From Nilaparvata lugens (lineage: Eukaryota > Arthropoda > Insecta > Hemiptera > Delphacidae): a stretch of 64,000 nt of DNA. The notes beneath the pieces were generated by a model. It was not told where the DNA came from, made no database searches, and saw nothing but the letters and a program-made list of their open reading frames with translations. Numbering within the stretch: position 1 is the first letter of the stretch; every line of letters starts with the position of its first letter. The translations under genes were made by a program, and so were the position numbers. The DNA is taken from contig NC_052518.1 of NCBI RefSeq assembly GCF_014356525.2, forward strand, positions 101,118,767 through 101,182,766. Direction: 5' to 3'. Of the stretch, positions 11,436-23,629 are shown one piece after another.

Positions 11436-12179
11436 GTTGATTGATATGTAAATATTACTGTTTGTAAATATCACGATAAAAAAGAAAAATTGAAAGGTTT
11501 CTCAATTGAAGAGAAATAAATTTGGACAAAATAGTTGTTGAATTTGAAAACAAGATTGCTGTCATCAAAAAATAGAAATAAAGCTGTTTTAAATTCTGGT
11601 AATACGTACAGAACTACCTAATAAATCACTCACAAATAAAGACTACTCAAAATTAATTTCTGATTTGGGCTATCAGAGTCGTTGGTACATGAAAATAAGA
11701 CCTACATTCAAGAATCTCTAGTGTCATACACTACACTCCAATCGTGTGTGTTGATGAGAAGTATATTATTTTATATCCTTTTCAGGGAGTCTACTTTTTT
11801 GAAACACTGCTGATTCATGAAAATACATTACAATTATTGATATTCAAATAGCATGATTCAATCTACACTGTGGTTGATAATTTTTCATACTTTGTAAAAT
11901 TCGTTGAATAATTCGCTATACTGTCATTTATTGTAAATTGATGTAGGTATAAGCCAAAATATAATTTAACACACATGTAACTCCGTGCAAACAGTTTGAT
12001 CGCTCGTTTGAACACCCTCACACGCTCAAATTTGATTATTGGTTTAACCAGAGATTGAATATTAATAAAGTAATCTTTTCTTAATGGTTTAACCATGGTT
12101 TAATCGTAACCGGTGTTGGTGGAAGATAATATTGGCTCATTCCACCATTGGAGACGGTTTGACCATGCTAAAATTTATA
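11436..12179. other. AT-rich stretch, nothing recognised
   Basis: No coding or repeat signal that I can support. The 77-codon minus frame at 11863-12096 has no recognisable motif. Confidence 0.4.
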
Positions 12180-12418
12180 GACCGAGAGATTAGTGAAACT
12201 GGGCATAAGGCTCAACTCACACTTAGGCGACTCAGATCGAGAAGAGACTCGACTCTAGTCGAGAGCATGTGTTTTCAAATGGTGACTTCGCGGAAACTAG
12301 AGTCGACTGTTCTGGGTGTCACCATTTGGAAACACATGCTCTCGACTAGAGTCGAGTCTCTTCTCGACCTAGTCGCGTAAGTCGTGTGAGTTGAGTCCAG
12401 TTTCACTAATCTCGGTCA
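12180..12418. repeat. 239 bp palindrome with nested inverted repeats
   Basis: The outer arm 'gaccgagagattagtgaaac' matches 'gtttcactaatctcggtc' at the far end. The inner arm 'gagactcgactctagtcgag' then 'agcatgtgttttcaaatggt' is mirrored by 'accatttggaaacacatgct' then 'ctcgactagagtcgagtctc'. The arm itself contains the self-complementary 'ctcgactctagtcgag'. It is notably GC-richer than its surroundings. No coding. Confidence 0.9.
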
Positions 12419-12848
12419 ATACATTTGAACAATACATTTGTTATGTAAAAAAAGATGCCGATATCCGAAAAGTAAAACAGATTTGACGGTATGAGAATTA
12501 CAGAGAACATCCAATGAATGAACGGTTTAGTTACCCATGTACTGTAGACGACAAGCAAACAAGAAAAAAATATATGGGTGGGAAACCTGGATATCGAATG
12601 GTAACTTGACTACCATAAATCGATTGTCCTCAAAATTCGAAATAACCAGGTCTGCTGAAGGAAATGAAAAGTCAAAAAGCTACTACGACACTAGTATGCG
12701 AAAAACTGGCTCCGTTGTACAATATAATGTTTAGGTAACACATTTTTTCAAACATCAATTGTGAGAGATAACCCCCATATGTCTATATCTTCAACAGGTT
12801 GGGCTACTCAAGATTGACTCTTCATAATGCACAGAAATGTTACTGCCT
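12419..12848. other. AT-rich stretch between two palindromes
   Basis: An open frame of 65 codons (12537-12734) has no recognisable motif. Nothing else is supported. Confidence 0.4.
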
Positions 12849-13175
12849 AATACCATAGAGAAACAATAGCGTAATTAGATATCCCATGGTATAGGACGTT
12901 TATGTCGCAACTTTTACTGTTATCTCAAGCCGATTACTGTTGATTATTGTCGAATTTTACTGTTCTGTTGGGGTGAGAGTGTATGAGCGGCACAATATGA
13001 CAGACTACCAGCATAGAGAAACTATAGCATATTGTTTCTCTATGCTACCAGCGTCACACAGCTTCACGGGAAAGAATTACATGAACTATCGGCTTGAGAT
13101 AACAGTAAAAGTTGCGACATAAACGCCCTATACCATGGGATATTTACTTATGCTATTGTTTCTCTATGCTAATAC
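12849..13175. repeat. Double palindrome of about 327 bp
   Basis: The outer arms carry 'cccatggtataggacgttta' then 'tgtcgcaacttttactgtta', mirrored at 13085-13139. A separate inner hairpin at about 13011-13049 reads 'gcatagagaaactatagc' against 'gtttctctatgc'. The same 'catagagaaacaatagc' motif also forms the outermost ends, so it occurs four times. Confidence 0.88.
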
Positions 13176-13253
13176 AAAGGTTTTCAAATTGTTAATGAAT
13201 AATTAAAACTTCTTAATAACGCTCTAGAATTTGAATTACTACAAAATTTCGTA

Positions 13254-13395
13254 ACTGGCACTTGATTCTGGTTAAGATCCTCAGAGCTACTGCAAGAGAA
13301 TAGTTTTTACATATTTGAGAACCTACTGGCACTTGATTCTGGATAAGATCCTCAGAGCTACTGCAAGAGAATAGTTTTTACATATTTGAGAACCT
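13254..13395. repeat. 71 bp tandem repeat, two copies
   Basis: 'actggcacttgattctggtt' to 'tacatatttgagaacct' is present twice with almost no differences, so the duplication is recent. Confidence 0.95.
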
Positions 13396-13600
13396 AAACT
13401 ATAAAACCCCTGATATATTTATCATGGTTAGCCTACACAAAGATTCTCCTACCCTCTAGATTAGTAGGTACGGATTTATCTTTTCATGTTGCGCATTGGA
13501 TAATAATGGTGATGCAAGTTTTTTTGTTTGAATATCCCAGAAATTATTGTAATATCGTAATACCCATCGACTGAATCATTTTTAGTGGCCATAATATGTT

Positions 13601-13998
13601 CTATAGTGAGGTCCACATTATAATGGCAGTGGAGAAAGATGGGAGAACAACGTTGCCGAACCTATGTCTTGTCAATGCCTTCTATAGACGGTAGCTGATA
13701 CAGGTTTATTGATGTAATACAATAAACTTTCATTATACTAACTGTTCGAAATACTAACTGTTCATTCTCGTTTGAAATAATCAATTATATTCTATTAAGC
13801 AAGAAATCATATTTTTCAATAGTTTTATAATAATAAATTTTATAATTAAGATGAAATATTAATTCTACATTGTTAAAAGACGATCGGGCAACAGCGCAAA
13901 GCGAGAAGAGATATCGATATTTGTTTGTTGAATGATAGACAAGGACAGCTATACCTTCGCCAATCAAACACTGCCATTATAACGTGAACCTCACCATA
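13601..13998. mobile_element. MITE, 'ctatagtgaggtccac' family, copy 1
   Basis: The left TIR 'ctatagtgaggtccacatta' plus 'taatggcagt' is matched inverted at the right end by 'actgccattataacgtga' plus 'acctcaccata'. The element is about 398 bp with no coding capacity. Related copies lie at 17200-17567, 32307-32527 and, partial, at 58240-58325 and 18.1-18.8 kb. The TA in the terminal bases suggests a Tc1/mariner-type TA target, which is an inference. Confidence 0.85.
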
Positions 13999-14845
13999 AA
14001 GTCGAACCTTATGTAAAATTAAATTTGGAGTCCAATGAAGCCGGTCCCAAGTACATATATATTCACTGGTTATTTATATATTTGAGAAAATGTGAACAAT
14101 TCTGAACACTCTTATATTATATTCGTTCCTGTACCAATGATAATTTGTACTAATATTATATTCGTTCCTGTACTAATAATATCGAATCAAATCCAGTTTT
14201 ATTCAATTATATATACAATCATAAAAAGGAAAACATGACCAGATCAAGGACAAAAAATATATAAAATTCATTGATCATTTACTAGATTTCGATTTTCATG
14301 AGCCACTTCCTGAAACTACCAGTAAAAGGTATAGGGTCAAACTGACAAATATAAAACAATACAGCTTTTAATTTCCGTATAAAGACTCAACTGATATATT
14401 CTGATGTAATTGCTACTTCACTACAGTTTCCAACAAAATCATAAATCCTGAATGACTCGAGATACTAAGTACAGTGACAGTGCACTGGTGAGTAGATATT
14501 TCGACTAATTTTGGCGCTGTGATGTCCGCTGCTGGTTTTTTCCTTTCATGTTTTTCTTCTGACTTGTCTCTTGTGAGCATGCCCTGCATGGTCACTTTAT
14601 GGACAGAAAGTTTATTATTATTATTATTACATACATACGTAAGTTTGTGTTCTCTATTGATATGATAATACTTATCTAAATATATATCCTAGTATAGCCT
14701 ATACAAATTTATTACACGTCAAGTATATATTGAAATGGCATATATTTCATTTAGATATGATAATGACATAATTATTTTATTCATATAAAAGTAACTCAAA
14801 CGTCGCCTGAATTGAAAACACAGGAGAGATGCGAAATATGATCTC
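13999..14845. other. AT-rich stretch with a short ATT microsatellite
   Basis: A 'ttattattattattattac' run lies at about 14611-14629 and a small direct duplication ('atattatattcgttcctgta') at 14110-14175. No gene is supported. Confidence 0.4.
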
Positions 14846-15086
14846 CAACAGGAGACGTGATACTGCCGTGTGAAACAGGCCATTGTATTGGGTCAATTAC
14901 ATTCTATTGAAAGTAATTACATTATTAAGTAGTTAAATTATAAGTTAATGGATTGTAACTACATCAACAGGAGACGTTAATACTGCCATGTGAAACAGGC
15001 CATATTGTATCGGGTCAATTACATTCTATTGAAAGTAATTACATTATTAAGTACTTAAATTATAAGTTAATGGATTGTAACTACAT
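14846..15086. repeat. 119 bp tandem repeat, two copies
   Basis: The block 'caacaggagacgtgatactg' through 'ttaatggattgtaactacat' is repeated directly with a few substitutions. Confidence 0.92.
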
Positions 15087-17199
15087 TCTATACCCCCTGA
15101 TCTGAATGGTATCCGATTCCCGAATGATAATCAGAGAGTATAAAGTATATTACATTTTATACTATACATTCTATACTGTCTGTTGACAATAAACGTAGTA
15201 AAATAATATTTTTCACTTATTCAGCTGTATGTAATTGCTCCACAGATGTTTTTTGTGTAAATTATGACTTCAGATTCGGGTTCAACGTCTTGAGATAAAT
15301 ATTTTGGCTCGCGTTTGCTCGAAAAAGTGAAAATCTGCGGACGTCCAGATATCTGTGACTCCGCAGTAGCAGAGCTTTGGTATCGTATGCCTTCTAGAGT
15401 CCTGGTTTTGTGTTCAAAAAATTAATGTACTTTCTCTGTAAAATTACTTTATTATGTGAAGTCCAATTTGCTTCCATTTCTATGTCAAGCTAGCAGTACA
15501 AATGTATATTGGAAGATGGGTCCGTCGCATCAACTCACCTATTTAGTTCTTAATTCTAATTTTAGGAATTCTGCATACCACACCACACAGGCAAGGCCTC
15601 AGACGTTTTTTCTATCATCCTTTCATGTAAAAAACCTCATTATCATGCCAAATCATTACATTGTAGATTGTTTCTTGTTTCTAGTAAAAGATATTGATTT
15701 TTCTGTTTCTGTGATGAGATATTGTAGGTACAAGATTTTCAACAAAATAAATTTATTTTCATTTTAAATGTACTGACGTACGATATTGAATGAAAGTACA
15801 ATTTACGATTTGTAGTTTTGAATAGTTGAATAATACTTTACTTTTATGTAAATTTACGAATGATAGAATAACGTACCTACGTAAACGCATGTCTTAGAAA
15901 ATTAGTAATCTAACGTTCTGGATGAGTAATTGTCAGAGAAACTCTTTCAAGAATCTTATATTGGATTATGAATTTTGAATAATCTGGAAATAGGCCTGAT
16001 ATTCTACTCATTACCAGAATAATAACGAAAACCTAGATTAGAATTAAGAGTAGACTTCATTGCTCGAACAATTAAAATAATTCACATTTCCTGACAAAAG
16101 ATCACTGACGGTCTTCTTTCTAAAACAAATTTGAGAAATCTAAAAAATAATAATTGACAGATACTCAGCCATGAAACAAAATTGATTATGATCCCAAATC
16201 CCATATTTTACATTGAAGAAACTGGCATTATCGAGCGGTTTGTCGCGATCACATGGGTTTGTTTACCAAACAAACACTAAACACTAATATTGCTCAAAAC
16301 ATAAATAAGAATAAATTGCACCGCGTATGCATATTATACGAATAATATTGAATCTATAACTTAGTTTAATGACATAGCTATTTCATGTTTTCAAATAAAA
16401 TACCTTAATACAGTATGTTTAATCACATTTGAATGATTCAGAGTACGTTCAGATTGAAATACATTTATTCTACAGTCTGTAGCCTGAATATTGTGTTTAA
16501 AATCAAGAGGAGTTTCAGTTAAATAAAAGCTTGACCTTATCAAGATTAAACAGCCATAGTGTGAAAATAATCATTTCCATAAAATATTCATTTATTATAA
16601 AAATGTGTACAACTCTGTTGATAAATATAGTAAGTTATTATCAATACACTTTCGGAGATAAACATAACCTTATGTCGTTCACTTACAAATCATCACAAGA
16701 AACATGATACATAATTATCGAAACTTGGAAATTTAATAAGAAAGATAACTTGAATGTTTTTTTGAAAATATATAATTCATTTTTCAATACATATTAATTG
16801 ATGGAATTGAAATTACTCACCAACTGCCTTGTCTGTGAACGGTTTGAGATCTCATCAGTCATTTTAAAGGAACACTATCACAGGCAATTAGGATTTATTC
16901 ATTTACGATAAGATTAAAAACAAAATCACAATTTCATGAAGAACAAATTAAAAAACTCATTTTATTGATGATTGCCAACACAGAGAAGATAATGGACTTC
17001 ATGACGAACTAGGAGCAAAATAATTAAAATGAAACAGAATACAGAACACAGAACACAGATGCTGGCTGAGAAATAGCATTGACCAGCAGCCAGGAGCCAG
17101 CACAGTAGGACAGGTAGCCAGTAGGCACGAGCGTTTCTTTGGAGTAATTTCTGTGGCTACTGCGCATGCGCTTTAATTGAGAAATACCAGCGTTTCCGA
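15087..17199. other. 2.1 kb AT-rich stretch without recognised genes
   Basis: The longest plus frame (15456-15767, 103 codons) and the minus frame at 17024-17242 show no domain, signal or conserved motif that I recognise, and both sit in base composition like that of the noncoding surroundings. This may be intergenic or intronic. Confidence 0.4.
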
Positions 17200-17567
17200 C
17201 TATAGTAAGGTCCACGTTATAATGGGAGTATTTGATTAGCAATGGTATTGCTATCCTTGTCTATCATTCAACCAAACAGATATCGCTATCTCTTTCTCGC
17301 TTTGTTCTGTTGTGAAATCGTCTTTCAACGATGTAGAATTGATAATTAATTGACAAGATATGCCATCTTAATTATGAACATTCATTATGTAATCATTGAA
17401 AAATACTATTTCTTTCTTAATAACAGATAACTGATTATTTTAAACTGGAATTAACAGTTAATATTACATCAATAAACCTGTATCAGCTACCGTCTATAGG
17501 ATGCATTGATCAGCAACGTTGTTCTCCTATCTTCCTCCACTGGCTTTATAATATGGACCTCACTATA
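17200..17567. mobile_element. MITE, 'ctatagtgaggtccac' family, copy 2
   Basis: The ends 'ctatagtaaggtccacgtta' and 'atatggacctcactatag' are inverted. The interior shares 'cagctaccgtctatag' and the 'caacgttgttctcc' stretch with copy 1. About 368 bp, no coding. Confidence 0.82.
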
Positions 17568-17605
17568 GTGAGGCAACAGCGTTGCTGATTCTCTCTCCCT
17601 TGCAT

Positions 17606-17745
17606 TTTTTTTTCTTGATGTTTATAGCACCTAGTTAAAGACAAATAAGCTATTCTATTTTGACTTAAATTGATAAGAATATTGTTTGTGAAGGTAAAAC
17701 CCATTGGTTAAGCCTTCTATATTGGTCAAGGATTAAATTGAAGAT
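17606..17745 (-). mobile_element. 5'-truncated LINE 3' end (jockey-like, same family as 38934-42630)
   Basis: Read on the minus strand this is 'aatccttgaccaatatagaa' to 'ggtgctataaacatcaag' followed by a poly-A (poly-T at 17608-17616 on plus). It is near-identical to the 3' tail at 42490-42630, so it is a short, 5'-truncated insertion of the same LINE family. Confidence 0.82.
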
Positions 17746-18136
17746 TATTTTTAGCATAAAAGGATACAGTATTCTGCCTCTGCACTTCCAATTGAACACT
17801 TGAGCACTAAACTAATTCGTGTGGCTTTCTGCGTTGTAGTCTTCTTACTCTATGCACGTTGAGCAGCTACACTGCTTCCACATTCACATTTTGATGAAGT
17901 CTTTTCTCATGTTTCCCCTTGTATTTGATTAGAATTAGATTTCCATGGAAGGTACTGTTACTTCATATCTGATGAAATTCTATATATTACATTATTAGTT
18001 GATTCTTTTTGAAATAATCAATTATATTTAATTTTTCAATAAAAATAATATATTTTTAAATTATTTAAAATAAATTTCAATTATTGACATAAGATAAAAC
18101 GACATGGAAACGTTGCAAAGATGAAAAGAATAGTGC

Positions 18137-18925
18137 TATCTGCTTTGTCAAATTACAGACATGGATAGCAACGCCAATGTTGATCAAATACTGTACTGCC
18201 ATTAATATTATTATCTTATTTTGAAATATAATAATATAGATATTAATAATTTATCATATTATCAACAGGAATGAACAGTTATCATAGCAGATTTACTGGG
18301 ATCAGCTATTATAGAAGGTGTCAGAAGGGGTGCGGAAATTGAAATACATTAAAGGTGATGGTTTCTTGATCCATTCCGAGCTGCTTTGTATTAACACACT
18401 TTTTTATATGTATTTAAACACAACATGCAGTCAATTATTAAGTAAATAATTAAAAAGTTTTTAATATTAAGTTAAAGTTTTAAGTATAAGAAAAAGTTTT
18501 CAATTATTTACTAAATAATTGACTGCATGTCGTGTTCAAATACATAAAAAAAGTTTGAGATACATTGTCTCCAGTGATTATCTGATAATGGCTTATCATG
18601 CAGTGTTCCATAACCAAAAAATCATGAAAAGAAAAGTGCTATCTGCTTTGTCAAATTACAGACAAGGATAGCAATGCCAATGTTAATCAAATACTGCACT
18701 GCTATTAATATTATTATCTCATTTTAAAATATAATAATATAGATATTAATAATTTATCATATTATTAACAGGAATGAACAGTTAATATCATAGCAGATTT
18801 ACTGGGATCGGCTATTGGCTATCTGCTACTATAGAAGGGGTCAGAAGGGGTGTGGAAATTGAGATACATTGTCTCCAGTTTTTATCTGATAATGGCTTAT
18901 CATGTGCTGTTCCATAGCCACATCA
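18137..18925. repeat. Direct duplication of about 500 bp spacing containing MITE and LINE pieces
   Basis: 'gctatctgctttgtcaaatt' to 'gcagatttactgggatc' at about 18137-18315 recurs at about 18636-18815. 'gagatacattgtctccag' with 'taatggcttatcatg' recurs at about 18558 and 18861. The units mix an internal part of the ctatag MITE family with the start of the LINE fragment that continues to 19396. Confidence 0.8.
18395..18556. repeat. Palindrome of about 160 bp
   Basis: 'tatgtatttaaacacaacat' then 'gcagtcaattattaagtaaa' is mirrored by 'tttactaaataattgactgc' then 'atgtcgtgttcaaatacata'. The AT-rich centre is a run of 'aaagttttaagtataag'. Confidence 0.85.
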
Positions 18926-19396
18926 TCAATTATGGTCTCCTCTTGTGAGGACATGCTTCGGCCTCCAAGATGCTCTTTTACTGCAAACAAGAGCACTGCA
19001 AGTAATTTCCTTCTTCGACTACCTAGAGCATTGCAGACCACACTTCATAAAGATACACATAATGACAGTGTACAGTCAATATGTCTTCAGCATGCAAGGT
19101 CGAGTGGTACAGAAAACCGGGAAAATAGAAATGAAATACATAGCCACAATACTTGATCGGCAGGAAACATGGAAGTTTCATGCTGCTGGCTGTCGAGGAC
19201 ACAGAAGAGCTACCAAATAGCAGCACTGAAATATTTTAATGACTTGCCTGATTGCATCAGAAGTGGAAATATCACCAGCTTCAGGTCATTGATAAGGAGG
19301 AAACTGTTGGAGCGACCCATCTATGCTCTGTCAGAGTTGGAGGACGAGCTGCTTTTCCCCGCCAGCAATCTTAGCAGGAGGCAACGACCAAAATGA
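18893..19396 (+). pseudogene. LINE ORF2 C-terminal remnant
   Basis: After the reverse transcriptase core, jockey/CR1-type LINE ORF2 proteins end in a conserved tail, and two overlapping frames here match it. 'ALLLQTRALQVI', 'HCRPHFIKIHIMTVYS' correspond to the 'LLLQKKVVRVL...HCKPLFVQLRIMTI' segment of the LINE at 61.4-62.0 kb. 'ALKYFNDLPDCIRS' and 'FRSLIRRKLLERPIYALSE' match its final 'NKLPTDL...FYSVEEF' part. A frameshift near 19150-19200 separates them, and the RT core is absent. Upstream codons ('INYGLLL') continue the homology but contain a stop. It is a dead 5'-truncated copy. Confidence 0.7.
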
Positions 19397-20874
19397 CGCA
19401 GTCTCTCTGGATCGGCCGGCTGGGTTCAGAAGAATGATCTTTTTTCTCTTCGACTGGGTCCACCCTTACATGTTCTGCGCATGAGCAGTTCTTTCTCCTG
19501 AGTAGCACTACAGTTGCCCAATCAGTAGCTGTAAACTGCGCAGCACTCTTGCCACACTAGTCTAATAAAATTATTGTGACTCATGTCAAGAAAATTATTT
19601 CACCATTGAAAATGGATCTCAAATGCTTAGTTCCAGAACTTTTTTTTGAACCCTGAATTGCTTCCACAATTCTTATGAACGGGATATTTCTATAATAGGT
19701 ATTTTTTATGAGAAGCATGCAGACTGGAGCTGCTACCGGTATGTTATGGTGGCACTCCTGTTTGTAACTGAAGTGGCAATTATTTCAAAATATACAGTAA
19801 ATTTTGTTTGTAGTATAGAGTATCACAGACTACTCACAGCATAACAAACAGATAGGTCTATCTTTTCTACTGCCGCACTGTTGACAAATCGTTCGTTGAA
19901 TACTTAATCTCAATGGAAATTTATTATTAAAATCACCAGAAAAAATATTTATGAAAATTTTTCATGTTTGAGATTGAGTGATTTGAAAAGAATCAGCAAT
20001 AATATTAGGCTACATCAGATATAATACCGCAATAACTCGAATCACAGCTATCTAATAATCATTTATTATAAAAGGCATTGGTGAGAGAGAATGGACAACT
20101 CTGTAGTCCTATCTCTCCCACTGACTTCCCCAGAGTGGCATTTTTTGAAGTGTTTCGAGTTGGATAAGTTACCAAGTTAGAAATTTCTGAGAAAAATCCT
20201 TTTTCATTACTTTCACTTCTTTGGATGTGAGCTTTTAAATTGAAGTCTTGGAAAATTGGAGATCCAATTCCGAGCGAATTGATAGGGAATAATTCATGAA
20301 ATTGTAACCGACCCCAGATGAGGTAGAATAAAGATCTCTAAATACGAGTCATTGAACAACAAACTTTTGTTTGCTAATTTAGCATCCTATCCAACTAATA
20401 AGTGCTATTGACTGGATTAACTACAAGACGTTTTGACAGCAAATAATCTGCAACAATTTATTGCACATACTATAACTCAATAAAACTGTCTGTAAGATTT
20501 TGCTATCTCTGATGTGAGAGTCTGTTTACAACGGTAGCGTGGACTTTACTCATTTCAAATATAATGGCACTCACCGTCGTTCAAATTATAAATTCATAAC
20601 TATTGAAATTTTCACTACACTATTTTGACTAAACACATTAATTTTTGGGCTTTAGAGGCCCGAGGCAACCTCTGCATTTTTTACACGATAGTTTAAGGGA
20701 ATTAATCCAAGTATGCAAAGGACTTTTTTCCATTTTTTAAATATGTTTAATAAATTCTTCTGACATAGGGGTTACATGACAGAGAGAAAAAAATGTGATT
20801 CCGGCTACGGCTTGATTGGAATTGGAGTTTCAATGTTAATATGTTCCCCTTCCACCAACGAGACGATGGTCCAT
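19397..20874. other. 1.5 kb without a recognised gene
   Basis: The first 200 bases may be 3' untranslated sequence of the LINE remnant ('ctaataaaattattgtgact' at 19561). Beyond that only AT-rich unique-looking sequence is seen. Confidence 0.4.
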
Positions 20875-21285
20875 GTGGAGACAGAGCATAATTCCGTGGG
20901 AAAGGAAAATGCAAGTTTGAAATATACCTGAATACCAGTGTATTTCCATTGCTAATGGAAATACAGTACCATGATAATACCTCGTCAACACTGTATATAA
21001 ATGTTTACCCGGACGCATGTTGTCAAAATCTTGATGTGAGAAAATTATTTTCTCATTTAATTGTGTTGAAAATTATGTTGACGTGGAGACAGAGTATAAT
21101 TCCGTGGGAAAGGGAAATGCAAGTTTGAAATATACCCGAATACCAGTGTATTTTCCATCGCTAACGGAAATACAGTTCCATGAGAATACCTCAACACTGT
21201 ATATAATTGTTTACCCAGACGCAAGTTGGCAAAATCTTGATGTGAGAAAATTATTTTCTCATTTAATTGTGTTGAAAATTATTTT
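20875..21285. repeat. 208 bp tandem repeat, two copies
   Basis: 'gtggagacagagcataattc' starts at 20875 and 'gtggagacagagtataattc' at 21083. Each unit continues through 'ataccagtgtattt', 'caacactgtatata' and 'gatgtgagaaaattattttc'. The open frames across them come from the repeat. Confidence 0.93.
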
Positions 21286-21489
21286 TCAACAGAAAAATAA
21301 GTTTCTCACGATAAAAATTCACTACATGAACACTAGACTCTGATTGATAAAGTCCTAATTCTACACTTTTCAAATAAACCAAATCAACAAATTCATTGCA
21401 ATATTATAACCATTACACTACCTCATCCCCTAAAAAAGACGATATCACTAAGATTTTCTCATTCACACTAAGTACTTCATAATTTTATG
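21286..21489. other. Short AT-rich spacer
   Basis: No feature is seen between the tandem repeat and the GC-richer coding-like segment. Confidence 0.4.
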
Positions 21490-21601
21490 CACAATGGACA
21501 CTTATACATGGAAGCTTCATCTTGACTTGGGGGTGATGAGGTTGTGGCTCCAACGATGCTGGCGCAGGACGTAGAGGTCCCAGAGGGAGGCTGGTGTACA
21601 T

Positions 21602-22262
21602 CCTAGGGTGTGCCGTCCACTAGAACCGTTTTCGTCCGAACTAGCATCGGCCGAAAACTACCGAACGCGACCGAACGATCCCCCAACAAAGAAAGGAATA
21701 GATGCTCGTCCATTGCAACAGTGCACGGCCGATCAATTTCTCGATCCGAATTGTATGGGATTTTCCGGCTCTATCCGGCCGAACTAACTAGTCGAGATGG
21801 GACAACAAAGTGTTCCTAGCCTTAAATTTTTTCACAGTCTTGTTTTTTGAAGTTTTTCTGTTTTATAAAGTTGTAACTATGGACAATGAAAAGTTGATAA
21901 GTTTGGTTCAAGAGCATGTTCCATTGTGGGATATGCGAGACAAAATAATTATATCATCGTCGTGATGTTCGAAGGAGTCTGTGAACAAAGATTGCTTGAT
22001 AATGAATAACTAATTTAGTGGATATTTATTGAAGGTAAGATTATTGTAATGAATAACTAATTTAGTGTTTATTTGTTTATTCAATTTTCAAAATCTCAAT
22101 ATAATCATTGATTATGAAAAATTTTGGTGGCTATGATAGTAGTTAATTCAATAATATTGGCAACTAAACTGATGTAGACGGTTCCAATGGACGACCATAT
22201 TCGGCCGAATTAACGGCCGAACGGATAGGTTGAATACGGTTTTAGTGGACGGTTACCCTAGG
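21602..22262. mobile_element. Short TIR element inserted in the coding-like segment
   Basis: The left end 'cctagggtgtgccgtccact' and the reverse complement of the right end 'cctagggtaaccgtccacta' match for about 30 bp, on through 'aaccgt'. CCGAAC/GGCCGA-rich subterminal repeats lie just inside both ends. At 661 bp with no open transposase it is a MITE-like element. The duplicated target is probably CCTAG or CTAG at each end. The superfamily was not determined. Confidence 0.72.
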
Positions 22263-22746
22263 AGAGTCTCCCGTACAGGCAGCAGGAGGTACACCCATGT
22301 ACCATGCTCATGTAGCACTCAGACCACCACTCCATTGTTCTATTGTCTCGGCTGCTTGGCTGAGCCTGGCTGGAGGGATCAAATAACCGACTGGTTTGTT
22401 CTTTCGTCTGTCCACTAGGCGGAACTAAGCCGACCATTGCTGGGTGGAAGATGTTACTGCGGCCGCTCGCATTCCCACCAACGCTGCTATTATTTGCTGT
22501 CTCAGCGCCTAGTCCGATTCAGCCAAGCAACCACCCTGCACTGCGGAGCTAGGTTCAGAGCAGATACGTCCCCATCCATGTCCGCACTCTGTTGCAGCTG
22601 GTTCCTCAACGACGCTCTCATCTTCTCGTGTACTCTGGCCAGAGACAGATTCGTTGTTGAGGCATTCATATGATGTAAGTTGAAATGGATCCTGGTCTGG
22701 CCTACCTTAGGGTTAGGGTTGCCACCCGTACTATATAATAATATAG

Positions 22747-22872
22747 GTGAAGTGTTGCAAAGCATCTTTGCAATCAACATTCAAATTGAAATACATCATT
22801 AATTCATTATTTCTTATGAGATTCAAAGATGCTTTACTCCTCTCATCTCTCCACTTATTATTCATCACCGAA
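22747..22872. repeat. Inverted copy of the hAT dimerisation segment
   Basis: 'ggtgaagtgttgcaaagcat' through 'cattatttcttatgagattc' to 'cacttattattcatcaccg' is the reverse complement of about 23143-23265 inside the same element. The internal region can therefore form a long hairpin with a loop of about 270 bp. Confidence 0.9.
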
Positions 22873-23089
22873 AAAAAGTATAAAGTACAAGACTATACTT
22901 TGTAAGCAAGATAAAGTACGCAAAAATACTTTATTTTGCCTAATAAAGTACTATATATAAAGTACGAGGAAATCAAAACATTTTAGGATAGTATAGAGTG
23001 GCGGAGACTGTCAGATTTAAACTAAATATTGGCTACATTTTTTCACTGCATGTGATTCTGATGAGTTCAAGAATTTGTATAAAGTGGTT

Positions 23090-23266
23090 TCATATTTACT
23101 CTCTATCCCTGCCACTTCAGCATTTGTGGAAAGGGTTTTTCGGTGATGAATAATAAGTGGAGAGATGAGAGGAGCAAAGCATCTTTGAATCTCATAAGAA
23201 ATAATGAATTAATGATGTATTTCAATTTGAATGTTGATTGCAAAGATGCTTTGCAACACTTCACCA
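23090..23266 (+). pseudogene. hAT transposase C-terminal dimerisation domain remnant
   Basis: hAT transposases end in a dimerisation domain with a conserved 'P.tSa.vER.FS....' core. Here 'LSIPATSAFVERVF' is followed, after a one-base shift in a T run near 23140, by 'SVMNNKWRDERSKASLNLIR' and 'NELMMYFNLNV'. This is the canonical end of the domain in order. The BED finger and catalytic RNase-H-like region are missing from the element, so only this piece survives. Confidence 0.82.
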
Positions 23267-23629
23267 GTAACAATTATTAATTGATGATGGCCAAAAGCAA
23301 TAAGAAATTCATTTTCAAGAATAACTAATTGATTTTTTATTAAATTTAAAATTCATTATCAAACTCATTTTGTATTCAATTATACTCATATCTATTTTCT
23401 GTATAGGGCTACTTGTAATATAAATATAAAGAAAATAAAAATCTCAGTACCCTTTTTTTGAAATATTTTATCACTACATGTTTCGGACATTTATGCCATT
23501 TTTATGGCTTAAATAAATACATATACTCATGTATTGTATTTTGAATATCCATTCAAAATTACTTTATTTGCATGGGCTACTTATAAAAGTTATTAAAAAC
23601 ATGATGCACCCTTAATTTATTTTTTCCAG

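Noticed and set aside
15456..15767. 103-codon plus frame
   Set aside because: No motif and base composition of the noncoding surroundings; length is expected by chance in this much DNA.
22706..22730. Telomere-like ttagggttagggtt
   Set aside because: It is the hAT target duplication CTTAGGGT followed by the TIR TAGGGTTGCC; not a telomeric array.
23450..23520. Second hammerhead-like motif on the minus strand (gtccgaaacatgtag)
   Set aside because: GAAAC and a possible stem II are present, but no CTGATGA box could be found.
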